Source: an uncultured Clostridium sp. (lineage in GTDB: Bacteria > Bacillota > Clostridia > Clostridiales > Clostridiaceae). From it: 64,000 bases of DNA. The notes beneath the pieces were generated by a model, which saw nothing but the letters and a program-made list of their open reading frames with translations, was not told the origin of the DNA and ran no database searches. The stretch is from NCBI RefSeq assembly GCF_947072515.1, contig NZ_CAMTIG010000015.1, forward strand, positions 1 to 64,000. Reading direction: 5' to 3'. Below, piece after piece: positions 1 to 10,341 of this stretch (the first letter of the stretch is position 1; each line of letters opens with the position of its first letter). Made by a program: the position numbers and the translations under genes.

Positions 1-67
1 ACTTCTTGTTGCATAGCTCTTTTTTAAAATGTCCTTGACATAGGGTCCACTTTAAAGCAGCCTTTAG

Positions 68-94
68 AGTGTCAACAATGTTGACACTTTTTTT
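68..94 (+). terminator. Intrinsic terminator of an upstream gene outside the window
   Basis: Perfect 9-bp stem AGTGTCAAC-AAT-GTTGACACT followed by a T run. Confidence 0.8.
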
Positions 95-186
95 AATAAA
101 ATTATTTTGAATTAAAGAATTATTTTGTTAAAGTTGGATTTAACGAAAGTTCTATAAATATAATGTTCATTAATATCTATAGAAAA

Positions 187-804
187 TTATAATTTAGAAA
201 AAGCAATAAAAATTAAAATAATTCCTGAAAGCCAAGAAAGATTTAATTCTTTTTTCTTTGAAAGTTTTTTTCCAATGATAAATCCTAGTTTAAAAGAAAC
301 TATACCTAGGATAAAAGCTAAGAAGATAAGAACATAATAATTTATATTTAAAAAACTTATACCAATTCCCACAGCTAAACTATCTAAAGAGAGAGCTAAG
401 GATAAGTAAAAGCTTTCTTTTAATGAAATACATTTAGATTTATCAAAATCAGCAGATTTTTCATCTAAATAAACATTAAGAGCAAATTTCATATCAAAAG
501 CTTTAAAAGTTAAAGGCTTATTTCTAGCATAAAATTTTTTGAGAAAATTTTTGATTATTACTTCAAATAGTTTATAGAACCCTAGTATAAAAAATATAGA
601 AAAGCTTAATTTGTTGGGTAATCCTTTAGGAATGAAATCTAAAATACTAATTCCTAAAAATATTGATAATGAAAGAACTAAACAACATATAAAATTAATA
701 ATAATAATATAAAAATTAGGAATTTTTATATTATCTGAGCCATATGCAATACTTGAAGCAAAAGAATCTAAAACTAACGAAATAACTAAAATAATTAGAT
801 TCAT
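187..804 (-). CDS. ytaF: YtaF/MntP-like sporulation-associated membrane protein
   Basis: 205-aa multi-TM ORF with two related halves (LVLDSFASSIAYG / LSLDSLAVGIG). Confidence 0.8.
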   Translation of the reverse strand: MNLIILVISLVLDSFASSIAYGSDNIKIPNFYIIIINFICCLVLSLSIFLGISILDFIPKGLPNKLSFSIFFILGFYKLFEVIIKNFLKKFYARNKPLTFKAFDMKFALNVYLDEKSADFDKSKCISLKESFYLSLALSLDSLAVGIGISFLNINYYVLIFLAFILGIVSFKLGFIIGKKLSKKKELNLSWLSGIILIFIAFSKL

Positions 805-1033
805 ATACTACCTCGATAATATTAATTAATAATAATATATGCAATATAAAATACATAAGTTCCAATATTCGACAAGATATAGATAATAGATACTAAATGT
901 AAATTAAGAAGTATTAGATGGTGTGTAATTGATGAAATAGTAAAAAGGGAATATTTTATTTTAGAATTTTTAAATTATAATGTTAATATTTATACATTGT
1001 TGTATAATGGATATGGGAAAAGGAGAATTAAAG

Positions 1034-1579
1034 ATGGATACTATGGTTAAGATTTTAAATGATTATAGAGAATGGGCATTCATTATAAGTATGTTTGTAA
1101 GCTTGATTGTTGCCATATTAGGACTTGTTCCATCAGTATTTGTAACAGGAGCTAACTTAATATTTTTTGGACCTTTTTTAGGATTTTTAATTTCTTTATT
1201 AGGAGAAACTTTTGGGAATTATATAAGTCTTAAATTATATAGAAAAGGGTTTAAAAAAACAATAGAAAACAATTTTTCTAAATACGAACTTATAAACAAG
1301 ATAAGTAGTAGTAAGGGAAATAAATGCGCATTTTTAATTTTTCAAGCTCGAGTTATTCCATTTATTCCATCAGGAATAGTAACTCTTGCAGCATCAATAA
1401 GTGAAATTGATGATTTAAGATATTTATTAGCAACTTGCTTAGGAAAGATGCCGTCAATAGGAATAGAAATGCTTGTTAGTTATGGGGTTTTAACAACAGG
1501 TGCAAAAGGTATACAAGCTGTAATTGGTGGAGTTGCTATTTATTTAATTTATAAAACAGTGAAAAAGGAGAAAAGATAA
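1034..1579 (+). CDS. TVP38/TMEM64 (DedA-like) membrane protein
   Basis: ORF track starts at 980; AGGAGAA SD supports ATG 1034; motif FQARVIPFIPSGIVTLAAS. Confidence 0.75.
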   Translation: MDTMVKILNDYREWAFIISMFVSLIVAILGLVPSVFVTGANLIFFGPFLGFLISLLGETFGNYISLKLYRKGFKKTIENNFSKYELINKISSSKGNKCAFLIFQARVIPFIPSGIVTLAASISEIDDLRYLLATCLGKMPSIGIEMLVSYGVLTTGAKGIQAVIGGVAIYLIYKTVKKEKR

Positions 1580-2382
1580 TGTACAAGTTAATAGCATTAG
1601 ATATGGATGGGACACTTTTAAATAGTGAAAAGAAAATTTCAGAAAGAACAAAAGAAGCAATAAAAAAAGCGAGAGAAAAAGGAGTTTATGTGGTTTTAGC
1701 ATCTGGAAGACCCATAGATGGACTTTTAAAATATTTAACTGAATTAGACTTAATTAGTGATGATGATTATGTTTTAAGCTATAATGGATGTTTAGTTCAA
1801 AAAAGTAAATCAAGAGATGTTATTTGTGATGTAACTATAAAGGGAGAAGATTTAAATTATTTATATAATTTAAGTCGTGAAGTAGGAGTAAACATACATG
1901 CATTCTCAAAAACTAGAGGATTAATAACACCTAAAAATAGTAAATATACTCAATATGAAGCAGATCAAAATTTTATTGGATTAACTGAAGTAAGCCATGA
2001 AAATTTAGATTTAGAAGAAGAAATTATTAAAATAATGATGATAGATGAACCAGAAATTCTTGAAGAGGGAATTGAAAAATTACCAGAAGAATTAAAAGAG
2101 AAGTATAGTATAGCAAGAAGTGCACCATTCTTTTTAGAATTTTTTAATAAGGAAGCAAATAAAGGTCTTGGAGTAAAACTTTTAGCAGAACACCTAGGTA
2201 TTAAAAAAGATGAAATTATAACTATGGGAGATGCAATGAATGATTATCCAATGATAGAATATGCAGGACTTGGAATTGTTATGGATAATGGTTCAGATGA
2301 ATTAAAGGAAATTGCTGATTATATAACAGATTCAAATGACAATGATGGAGTAGCTAAAGCTATAGAAAAATTTGTATTATAA
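1579..2382 (+). CDS. Cof-type HAD-IIB family hydrolase
   Basis: N-terminal LDMDGTLLNS and C-terminal GDAMNDYPMIEYAGLGIVMDN motifs. Confidence 0.9.
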   Translation: MYKLIALDMDGTLLNSEKKISERTKEAIKKAREKGVYVVLASGRPIDGLLKYLTELDLISDDDYVLSYNGCLVQKSKSRDVICDVTIKGEDLNYLYNLSREVGVNIHAFSKTRGLITPKNSKYTQYEADQNFIGLTEVSHENLDLEEEIIKIMMIDEPEILEEGIEKLPEELKEKYSIARSAPFFLEFFNKEANKGLGVKLLAEHLGIKKDEIITMGDAMNDYPMIEYAGLGIVMDNGSDELKEIADYITDSNDNDGVAKAIEKFVL

Positions 2383-2385
2383 GAT

Positions 2386-2420
2386 AAAGAGAGAAATTTT
2401 GAAAATTTCTCTCTTTTATT
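2386..2420. terminator. Bidirectional terminator between convergent genes
   Basis: AAAGAGAGAAATTTT / AAAATTTCTCTCTTT inverted repeat. Confidence 0.75.
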
Positions 2421-2421
2421 T

Positions 2422-3360
2422 TTAAAGTTCTTTTACACAGATTGGCTCAGGAACAAAAATTTCACTTTGGAAATCTTTTATTAATCCTAAACTATCTATA
2501 GTAAAAATAGATATAGAATCTTTAAGACTATTTAAACAAATAAGTCTATTATCCTTTGAAATGGTAAAATCTCTAGGCGCATTTATAGTCTCATGATTAA
2601 AGTTTTGTAAATGCTGTAATTCACCAGTCTCTAAAATTTTAAATACAGAAATTGTATTTGTTTTTCTTTCAGCTGAATAAAGTAAATCATCTTTAATTAA
2701 AATAGCTGATCCTTCTAAATCTGTAGAATGTAGATCTAAAGGTTCATATTGAGCTAATATATTAAAATCATCAGTACTAAAAATAATTATTTGATTAGTT
2801 CCTTCTGTGATAATATAGCCAAGATTATTTTTAAATGCTATATGACGAGGTTTTGAGAAAAGTTCTAATTCAATTTTTCCAAGTAAAGTAAGCGTAGAAA
2901 AATCATAAATGTAGATAGTTGCATTTTTAGCATCTACTAGATATAAATGATCTTTATAGACGGAAGAAAAATGAAGATTACTTTCTTTTAAAGTTATTCT
3001 ATTTACTTCTTTTAAATAATTATCAGGAGTTATCTTGTATAATATAAAAATTCCATCATGATAATTAGAAGATAAAGCAAATTGTTTATAAATACTTACG
3101 TGACAAGGTGAGCAAGTGAATTTATCAGATTTATCTAAAGGATAGAGGGTTTCATCTTTATAATTAAATAGGACAACACCACCAATTCCATCTGCTCCAT
3201 GAGAGGAAATTAAAAGATTTTCATGCATATCTAAATAAGTAGGATTATTTAATTTGAAAACTTTTCTTAAGTCTCCTAATCCATTTTCATCAATAGTCAA
3301 TTCATAGATTCCTTTACTATATCTTTTTGTATAAGTTCCAATTAGAAATTTTGAGTTCAT
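2422..3360 (-). CDS. Lactonase-family beta-propeller protein (6-phosphogluconolactonase-like)
   Basis: 312-aa ORF; GTYTKRYSKGIYELTID start, HSTDLEGSAI and PRDFTISKD motifs. Confidence 0.75.
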   Translation of the reverse strand: MNSKFLIGTYTKRYSKGIYELTIDENGLGDLRKVFKLNNPTYLDMHENLLISSHGADGIGGVVLFNYKDETLYPLDKSDKFTCSPCHVSIYKQFALSSNYHDGIFILYKITPDNYLKEVNRITLKESNLHFSSVYKDHLYLVDAKNATIYIYDFSTLTLLGKIELELFSKPRHIAFKNNLGYIITEGTNQIIIFSTDDFNILAQYEPLDLHSTDLEGSAILIKDDLLYSAERKTNTISVFKILETGELQHLQNFNHETINAPRDFTISKDNRLICLNSLKDSISIFTIDSLGLIKDFQSEIFVPEPICVKEL

Positions 3361-3479
3361 ATTTATCGCTCCTTAAAGGTATAATAATTTAATTATAGCA
3401 TTAAAACTAAAAATATCATAAAAATTTCCTTTTAATGTAAAAATATGTTTTAATAATTAATAAAGGGGAGAGTGATATA

Positions 3480-4400
3480 ATGCCAATAACAATACCGAAA
3501 GAACTACCAGCTTATGAAGTTTTAACAAAGGAGAATATATTTGTAATAAATGAAGAGAGAGCGGATAACCAAGATATAAGACCTTTAAAAATAGGAATAT
3601 TAAATTTAATGCCTAAAAAGATTGAAGCAGAAAATCAATTGTTAAGATATTTATCTAATACATCACTTCAAGTCCATATAAAATTAATAAAAACAGAAAC
3701 TTATAAATCTCAAAACACCCCAAAGGAACATTTAGATAAATTTTATGTACACTTTAAAGAAATAGAAAAAGAAAAATTAGATGGACTTATAATAACAGGT
3801 GCACCTGTAGAACAATTAGAATTTGAAGAAGTAGCATATTGGGGTGAACTAAAAGAAATAATGGAATGGAGTAAAAGAAATGTACAGTCAACAATTCATA
3901 TTTGTTGGGGAGCGCAAGCCGGATTATATTATCATTACAATATAGAAAAAAAAGTTTTATGCAAAAAGAAATTTGGAGTTTTCAGTCATTATATAACTAA
4001 AACTAAATCAAGTTTATTAAGAGGATTAGATGATGAATTTTGGGCACCTCACTCAAGGTATACAGAGATAGATAAAAAAGGTGTATTAAAAAATGAGAAA
4101 CTTACAATACTTTCAGAGTCAGAGGAAGCAGGGATATTTATTGTAAGTACGAAAGGGTTTAGGCAAATTTTTATAACAGGTCATTTAGAATATGATAGAG
4201 AGACTTTAAAAAATGAGTATTTAAGAGATGTTGAAAAAGGTGCAAGGATTGAAAAACCTAAAAACTATTTTGAAGAAAATAATATAGATAAAATTAAGCC
4301 TGTAATATGGAGAGGTGCGGCAAATATAATTTTTAGTAATTGGTTAAATTACTGTGTTTATCAAAATACACCGTATAATATAAGGCTAATAGGAGAATAA
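3480..4400 (+). CDS. metA: Homoserine O-acetyl/succinyltransferase
   Basis: MPITIPKELPAYEVL, LKIGILNLMPKKIEAENQLLR, HICWGAQAGLYY motifs. Confidence 0.92.
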   Translation: MPITIPKELPAYEVLTKENIFVINEERADNQDIRPLKIGILNLMPKKIEAENQLLRYLSNTSLQVHIKLIKTETYKSQNTPKEHLDKFYVHFKEIEKEKLDGLIITGAPVEQLEFEEVAYWGELKEIMEWSKRNVQSTIHICWGAQAGLYYHYNIEKKVLCKKKFGVFSHYITKTKSSLLRGLDDEFWAPHSRYTEIDKKGVLKNEKLTILSESEEAGIFIVSTKGFRQIFITGHLEYDRETLKNEYLRDVEKGARIEKPKNYFEENNIDKIKPVIWRGAANIIFSNWLNYCVYQNTPYNIRLIGE

Positions 4401-4430
4401 GGCTAATATTTAGCCTTATTTTATTTTTTT
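4396..4430 (+). terminator. Intrinsic terminator after metA
   Basis: AATAAGGCTAA-TAT-TTAGCCTTATT plus T run. Confidence 0.85.
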
Positions 4431-4538
4431 TATAATAAGAAAGTAATAAATAAAAATATTTATGAAAATAAATATTGAACAAACTATAAATAATATTATA
4501 TACTTATTAAAAAAATAAAAACAAAGGTGGGGGACAAG

Positions 4539-5891
4539 ATGGAAGAAAAAAGGGAGAAGTTTTCATCAGGACTTACGGTGTTCTTAGCAACATTAAGTTC
4601 AGCAGTTGGATTAGGTAACATATGGATGTTTCCTTTTGTAGTTGGAGAAAATGGAGGAGCAGCTTTTATTATTGTATATTTAGGCTGTATATTAATGATT
4701 GGGATTCCAACATTAATATGTGAGTTTGTTGTTGGAAGAAGCACAAGAAAAAATGTATATGGAGCAGTTTCAGAAATAACTGAGAAAAAAGGATTTAAAA
4801 TAATTGGAATTATTGGACTTGTAGCTTCTTACATGATGTTATTTTTTTATACGGTAGTAGTAGGCTGGGTATATTGTTATGTATTTAAAGCAATTACTAG
4901 TGGGTTTAAAGGAATAACGGCAGATGGTGCTATAGAAATGTTTAATAAAGTTAGTATGGGGCCTATGGGACCTATAGTATGGCAAATTGTAGCATTAAGT
5001 GTTGTTGGAATTATATTAGGACTAGGAGTAAAAAGTGGAATTGAAAAAATAACGAAAATTATGATGCCAATATTAGTTGCTTTATTAGTGATATGTGCAA
5101 TAAGAAGTTTAACGTTACCAGGTGCTATGGAGGGGGTAAAGTTTTTATTGAAGCCAGATTTTTCTAAGGTGAGTTTAAGCGTAGTACTTACAGCATTAGG
5201 TCTTGCATTTTTTAAATTATCAGTAGGAACAGGGACAATGTATACATATAGTAGTTATTTTACAGAAGATAATGAATTAATAAAAACAGCTGGAAAAGTT
5301 GCATTAGCTGATACCTGTGTATCTTTAATAGCTGGACTTGCTATATTTCCAGCAGTATTTTCATTTAACTTAGAGCCATCACAAGGACCAGGATTATTAT
5401 TTAATACAGTTCCTTTAATTTTTTCTAAAATGCCAGGAGGAAGGATATTAGGAATAGTATTTTTCCTATTAACAGCAATGGCAGCAACTATGGCAACCAT
5501 ATCTATAGTTCAAGTTCTTATTGCAACATTTACTGAAGAGTTTAAAATGAAAAGAAGTAAAGCAATAATTATAAATACAATAATTGTAATTATGTTTGGG
5601 GCATTGGCAGCCTTATCAGCAAACCCAGAAGGTGTATTAGGAAATATTAAAATTTTTGGAGATAGTTTTTTTGATTTATTTAATAATATAGTTTCTAATA
5701 TATTATTACCTGTAAATGGGATTTTAGTAACTATTATGGTAGGGTATTTTGTAAGCAAGAAAAAAATTATAGATCAACTTAATAATAATAATACTTTGAA
5801 AAATACAGGAATAGTAAATATAATTTTATTTATAATAAAATATATAACGCCAGTATTAATAGTAATAGTATTTTTAAAGACATTTATATAG
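4539..5891 (+). CDS. Sodium-dependent NSS-family transporter
   Basis: SSAVGLGNIWMFPFVVGENGGAAF signature; ATG 4539 follows GGTGGGG. Confidence 0.92.
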   Translation: MEEKREKFSSGLTVFLATLSSAVGLGNIWMFPFVVGENGGAAFIIVYLGCILMIGIPTLICEFVVGRSTRKNVYGAVSEITEKKGFKIIGIIGLVASYMMLFFYTVVVGWVYCYVFKAITSGFKGITADGAIEMFNKVSMGPMGPIVWQIVALSVVGIILGLGVKSGIEKITKIMMPILVALLVICAIRSLTLPGAMEGVKFLLKPDFSKVSLSVVLTALGLAFFKLSVGTGTMYTYSSYFTEDNELIKTAGKVALADTCVSLIAGLAIFPAVFSFNLEPSQGPGLLFNTVPLIFSKMPGGRILGIVFFLLTAMAATMATISIVQVLIATFTEEFKMKRSKAIIINTIIVIMFGALAALSANPEGVLGNIKIFGDSFFDLFNNIVSNILLPVNGILVTIMVGYFVSKKKIIDQLNNNNTLKNTGIVNIILFIIKYITPVLIVIVFLKTFI

Positions 5892-5920
5892 AAGATAAAA
5901 ATATGATATAATTTATTTAA

Positions 5921-5942
5921 GGGCTGTTTTATAACAGCCCTA
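5921..5942 (+). terminator. Hairpin terminator
   Basis: GGGCTGTT-TTAT-AACAGCCC. Confidence 0.55.
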
Positions 5943-6022
5943 ATTTAAAATTTAGTAGAAAAATTAAAATTATAAATAAAACTTAGCTATTATTAAATAA
6001 AAAAGAAAACGGGGATGATTAT

Positions 6023-6724
6023 GTGAAATATAATATATTGTTATGTGATGATGAAAAAGAGATACTAGATGTTTTAGAATTATACTTAAGCAAGGAAAAT
6101 TTCAATATAATAAAAGCAACAGACGGAGTAGAAGCATTAAATATTAGTAAGAAAATAAAAATAGATTTAGCAGTATTAGACATAATGATGCCTAAAATAG
6201 ATGGATATAGAGTATTAAAAGAATTAAGAAAAGAATCAACAATTCCAATTATACTTTTATCAGCTAGAAGTAGAGATAATGATAAAATAGAAGGATTAGA
6301 TTATGGTGCAGATGATTATATTACTAAACCATTTAACCCTTTAGAAGTAGTAGCTAGAGTTAAGGCTCAAATAAGAAGAGTTTATAAGCTTATGGAAAAT
6401 GAAGATAATGAAAAAGAATTAATAAAAATAGGAGATATCATATTAGATAGATTCAATGTAAAAGTGAAATTTAAAGGTGAAGAGCTAGAACTTACATCAA
6501 TTGAATATAAGATACTAAAATACTTTATGGAAAATCCAGGACGAATATTAACTAAAAATCAAATATTTGAAGAAGTATGGAATGAAAGTTTTTTAAGTGG
6601 TGATAATACAATAATGGTTCATATAAGTAGATTAAGAGATAAGATTGAAGATGATGGGAAAACACCTAAATATTTAAAAACTATTCGAGGATTAGGTTAT
6701 AGGTTTGAAAAAAATGTTCAATAA
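6023..6724 (+). CDS. OmpR/PhoB-family response regulator
   Basis: Receiver (VLDIMMPKIDG) plus winged-helix C-terminus (MVHISRLRDKIE, IRGLGYRFE); GTG start. Confidence 0.92.
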   Translation: MKYNILLCDDEKEILDVLELYLSKENFNIIKATDGVEALNISKKIKIDLAVLDIMMPKIDGYRVLKELRKESTIPIILLSARSRDNDKIEGLDYGADDYITKPFNPLEVVARVKAQIRRVYKLMENEDNEKELIKIGDIILDRFNVKVKFKGEELELTSIEYKILKYFMENPGRILTKNQIFEEVWNESFLSGDNTIMVHISRLRDKIEDDGKTPKYLKTIRGLGYRFEKNVQ

Positions 6725-8126
6725 AAGAAAAAAAAGAGATAAGTTAGTAGTATCAGTATTTAAAAGATACATATCGTTTGTAATTATATTAGGAATAATC
6801 TGTGGTGTAACATATCTTTATATAGCACTTCAATTACCAAAGGTTATTGAAAAAAATAGTGTTCCATTATTTGATATAGTCTCAGGAGAATATATAGATT
6901 ATACTACTATAAATACAAATGAACTTAAAGAATTAAATGGGGAAATGGAAATAATAAATAAAGAGGGTGTTGTAGTTAGAAGATATGGGAAAATTCCACA
7001 TGAAAGTAAAGAGTATACTCAAGAACAACTTCTAGAACTTGCAACTAAAAAAGAGGATGGAAATTATGATATTCTCATGAATGCAGTAAAGGATAAAGAT
7101 AATCAAGAGTACTATTGCTTATTAAGAATTCCAAAAGATAAACTAAAATTAAGTTTAAATTTATTTAAAGTACCATTTAGTATAGGGAAACCATTCTATA
7201 AAGAATATGCAAAGGTAATTATTATAGCAGCAGGATTCTCAATATTATGTATAATTTTATATAGTGTATATACGGCTAAAAAGTTAAAAAAACCTTTAAC
7301 AGAAATTGATAACGCATTAATTAGTATAATTAATGGAAACTATAATGAAAAGATACACTTTAAAGGAGAAGAGGAGTTTGAAGGAATTAGAGATACTTTA
7401 AATTATTTAATAGATAAATTAAATACAAGTGAAGAAGAAAATAGAAGGCTTGAAAAAAGTAAAAATCAAATGTTATTAGACTTATCACATGATATAAAAA
7501 CTCCAATGACAACTATAAAAAGTTATTCAGCTGCACTTTCAGAAGGAATGCTTGAAAGTGAAGAAGAGAGAGAACAATACTATAGGGCTATATATAAGAA
7601 AAGTGAAAGAGTAAGTGAACTTATTGAAGAACTTTTTGAATTTGTAAAATTAGATAATAAAAGTTTTAAGTTTAATTATTTAAATGTTGATATATGTGAA
7701 GTTTTAAGAACAGCTATTGTTGATTATTATGAGGAACTCGAGCACATAGGAATCGAATTACATGTTAGTATACCAGAAGAGAGTGTGGTAATGCCTATTG
7801 ATATAAAATTATTTAAAAGAGCTATAAGCAATATAATAGAAAATTCAATGAAATATAATGAAATAGGGAAGAATATGTGGATTAGCTTAGAGTGTGAAGA
7901 AAGGTTTGTAACAATAATAATAAAAGATGATGGAGTAGGAATTCCTCAAAATATAAAAACAAATTTATTTGACGAATTTGTTAGAGGAGATGAAAGTAGG
8001 CAAACTAATGGAGGAACAGGACTGGGGCTTTCAATAACTAAAAAAATAATTGAAAATCATAGTGGAAGAATAAATTTGATTGAATCTAAAAAAGGTGCAA
8101 CATTTAAAATAAAGCTTAGAAAGTAG
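6705..8126 (+). CDS. Sensor histidine kinase partner of the upstream regulator
   Basis: HAMP-like region, LSHDIKTPMTTIKSY H-box, GGTGLGLSITKKIIENH ATPase; overlaps the regulator. Confidence 0.92.
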   Translation: MKKMFNKRKKRDKLVVSVFKRYISFVIILGIICGVTYLYIALQLPKVIEKNSVPLFDIVSGEYIDYTTINTNELKELNGEMEIINKEGVVVRRYGKIPHESKEYTQEQLLELATKKEDGNYDILMNAVKDKDNQEYYCLLRIPKDKLKLSLNLFKVPFSIGKPFYKEYAKVIIIAAGFSILCIILYSVYTAKKLKKPLTEIDNALISIINGNYNEKIHFKGEEEFEGIRDTLNYLIDKLNTSEEENRRLEKSKNQMLLDLSHDIKTPMTTIKSYSAALSEGMLESEEEREQYYRAIYKKSERVSELIEELFEFVKLDNKSFKFNYLNVDICEVLRTAIVDYYEELEHIGIELHVSIPEESVVMPIDIKLFKRAISNIIENSMKYNEIGKNMWISLECEERFVTIIIKDDGVGIPQNIKTNLFDEFVRGDESRQTNGGTGLGLSITKKIIENHSGRINLIESKKGATFKIKLRK

Positions 8127-8140
8127 AAACTTTCTAAGCT

Positions 8141-9586
8141 TTATTTATTAATGGCTTCATTGATAGCGATTTTTACAGAAGTTAAAACTGTAGAAATTCC
8201 GCTACCAGGATGAATTGAGTCTCCTACAAAATATAAGTTCTCTAAATTTTTTATTTTACATTGAGGTCTTAAAAAATCTAAATTAGAAATATTTGGAACT
8301 ATTCCGAAACAAGAACCAGCATGATTATTGAAAAGATTTTTAAAATGAACTGGAGTCATAGAACGCTTATTTACGATGCAAGAAGAAATATTTCTAAGTT
8401 TAAGAAATTCTTCTAAAGTAAAAATTATATGCTCTTCTAGTTTGGAGATATTTTCAAAACTCCAAAAAGTATCAGGTAAATAAAGTAAATTAGGAACACG
8501 CATAATAATATTTAAATTTATATTTTCTGTATTAGTTGAAGACTTATAAACATAAAGTGAAGGATTTTTAGGAATTTTGCCTGAAAATGAAGAGTTTATT
8601 GAATCCTTAAAATTTTTGTTTATAAAAATATTATGAGTATTTAAATTAGATATATCTTTATTTAAAGTTAAATATAAAATAAATGTTGAACAACTCATTT
8701 CATCTTTCTCATAACAATCAAAAGGAAATGATTTTCGTGTAAGTCTAGGTGGAATAAGATTTTGTAATGTGTATGGAAAATCAATACTAGAAATTGTTAA
8801 TGAGGCAGTTAATTCAGTATCATTATCTAGTAAAACACCAGTACAAGAATTCTCTTTAAAAGTAAAAGATTTAACTGGTGAGTTAAAAAGATATTTTCCT
8901 CCTCTTTTTATAAAAATAGTGTTTAAAGCTTTAATAAAACTATGTACACCGCCCTCGATATTGACTAATCCATTAACATTATTTATTAAAGGGAGTATTG
9001 AGAATATACTAGGAGCTTCAAAAGGAGAAGTTCCAACATACATACTTTGAAATGTTAAAGCTTTGATTAGTTTAATGTTTGATAAGTTATTTTTAAAGTA
9101 GGCGTATGGTGATAGTGAGGGACGCAATTTTATAAGACTTATCATTTTTTTTAGAGTAATCTTAGATTTTTTGTTTAAAAAATTATTTTGCATAAGAGCA
9201 TACTTTTCCTTTGCATCACAAAGAAGAGATAAATACTCTTTTAATTCAGTATTAGAAAAATTTTGAGATAATAAATTTAAATTAGAAGATATTTCTAATG
9301 GTGCTGAATTAATAAAGAAAGCTTTATAGATAGTATGAAGATTATTTATAGTTAAGTAGTCCCTATAATCCTCACCAATATCTTCAAAAAGATTTATGAA
9401 ATTTTGAAAAAGCATAGGAATAGTTGCAGTTAAATTAAAGGAAGTATGGTTAAGTGATAAGATACTTGTTTTTCCGCCAAGGAAAGAATTTTTTTCTATT
9501 ATAGTAACTGTATATCCCTTGCTTTGAAGTCTTAATGCTGATGCTAAGCCTGAGACACCGGCACCTATGACTAGAGCTGCTTTCAT
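8141..9586 (-). CDS. CrtI/CrtN-like FAD-dependent phytoene desaturase family oxidoreductase
   Basis: N-terminal VIGAGVSGLASALRLQSKGYTVTIIEKN, C-terminal FVGDSIHPGSGISTVLTS. Confidence 0.85.
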   Translation of the reverse strand: MKAALVIGAGVSGLASALRLQSKGYTVTIIEKNSFLGGKTSILSLNHTSFNLTATIPMLFQNFINLFEDIGEDYRDYLTINNLHTIYKAFFINSAPLEISSNLNLLSQNFSNTELKEYLSLLCDAKEKYALMQNNFLNKKSKITLKKMISLIKLRPSLSPYAYFKNNLSNIKLIKALTFQSMYVGTSPFEAPSIFSILPLINNVNGLVNIEGGVHSFIKALNTIFIKRGGKYLFNSPVKSFTFKENSCTGVLLDNDTELTASLTISSIDFPYTLQNLIPPRLTRKSFPFDCYEKDEMSCSTFILYLTLNKDISNLNTHNIFINKNFKDSINSSFSGKIPKNPSLYVYKSSTNTENINLNIIMRVPNLLYLPDTFWSFENISKLEEHIIFTLEEFLKLRNISSCIVNKRSMTPVHFKNLFNNHAGSCFGIVPNISNLDFLRPQCKIKNLENLYFVGDSIHPGSGISTVLTSVKIAINEAINK

Positions 9587-9591
9587 AAAAA

Positions 9592-10200
9592 CTATCCTCC
9601 TAAAGTAACATCTTGGCTATCATACCAATTTAATGCTTGTATTAAATGATTTTCTTTAAATTTAGGCCAATAATCATCAATTATATAGAAATCAGAATAA
9701 ACAGATTGAACTGGTAAGAAACCACTTAGTCGTCTACGACCACCCCAACGAATAATTAAATCCATACGTGATATATCTTTTGATCTTAAATCAGCTGTAT
9801 TTTTTAAATCCCATTCCCAACCATAGTTAATGAGAAAGTTTACTTTTAGTCCACCGTTATTACAAATTTTTCGCGTAGTGTATGGAATTAATTCTTTTGG
9901 AAAATTTTTAGATTCTGTATTTCCAACTACTAGAATTTCTGCATTTTCTTTAGAGATGAGTTTAACAGAACGAATACATGCTCTGATAAAAGCTGTTTTT
10001 TGTGAAGTAGGACGCTTTGTATTATCTAAAGTAAATCCATAAAAAGTTAATTCTTTTACTCCAAGTTTTTCACATTGTTTAAAAAGAGCTACGCCAGGAA
10101 GTATTCCATGACTATATCCAGCATCTTTAGTAAGACCTAATGATGTAGCAAATCGTCTATTCCCATCGGGAATTATTCCAATATGGTTTGGTAATCTCAT
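9592..10200 (-). CDS. Divergent short cis-prenyltransferase (UppS family)
   Basis: HIGIIPDGNRRFA near N-terminus, RWGGRRRLSGFLPVQSVYSDFYIIDDYWP near C-terminus; 5-nt gap to the desaturase. Confidence 0.85.
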   Translation of the reverse strand: MRLPNHIGIIPDGNRRFATSLGLTKDAGYSHGILPGVALFKQCEKLGVKELTFYGFTLDNTKRPTSQKTAFIRACIRSVKLISKENAEILVVGNTESKNFPKELIPYTTRKICNNGGLKVNFLINYGWEWDLKNTADLRSKDISRMDLIIRWGGRRRLSGFLPVQSVYSDFYIIDDYWPKFKENHLIQALNWYDSQDVTLGG

Positions 10201-10341
10201 AATCTTAGTCTCCTTTTTGTTTGATATAGTTGTATTATTAACAAAAAAAGATATTTTATGCCAAAAATAATAGATAAATATTGAAAAGTGTGAATAAAAT
10301 ATGTATATTAAGAAGGGAGATTTTATTTAGGGGGAGAATTT

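Noticed and set aside
31-55. TGTCCTTGACATAGGGTCCACTTTA looked like an insertion-sequence end at the left edge
   Set aside because: Too close to the window edge; no transposase or matching inverted repeat visible, so not supportable.
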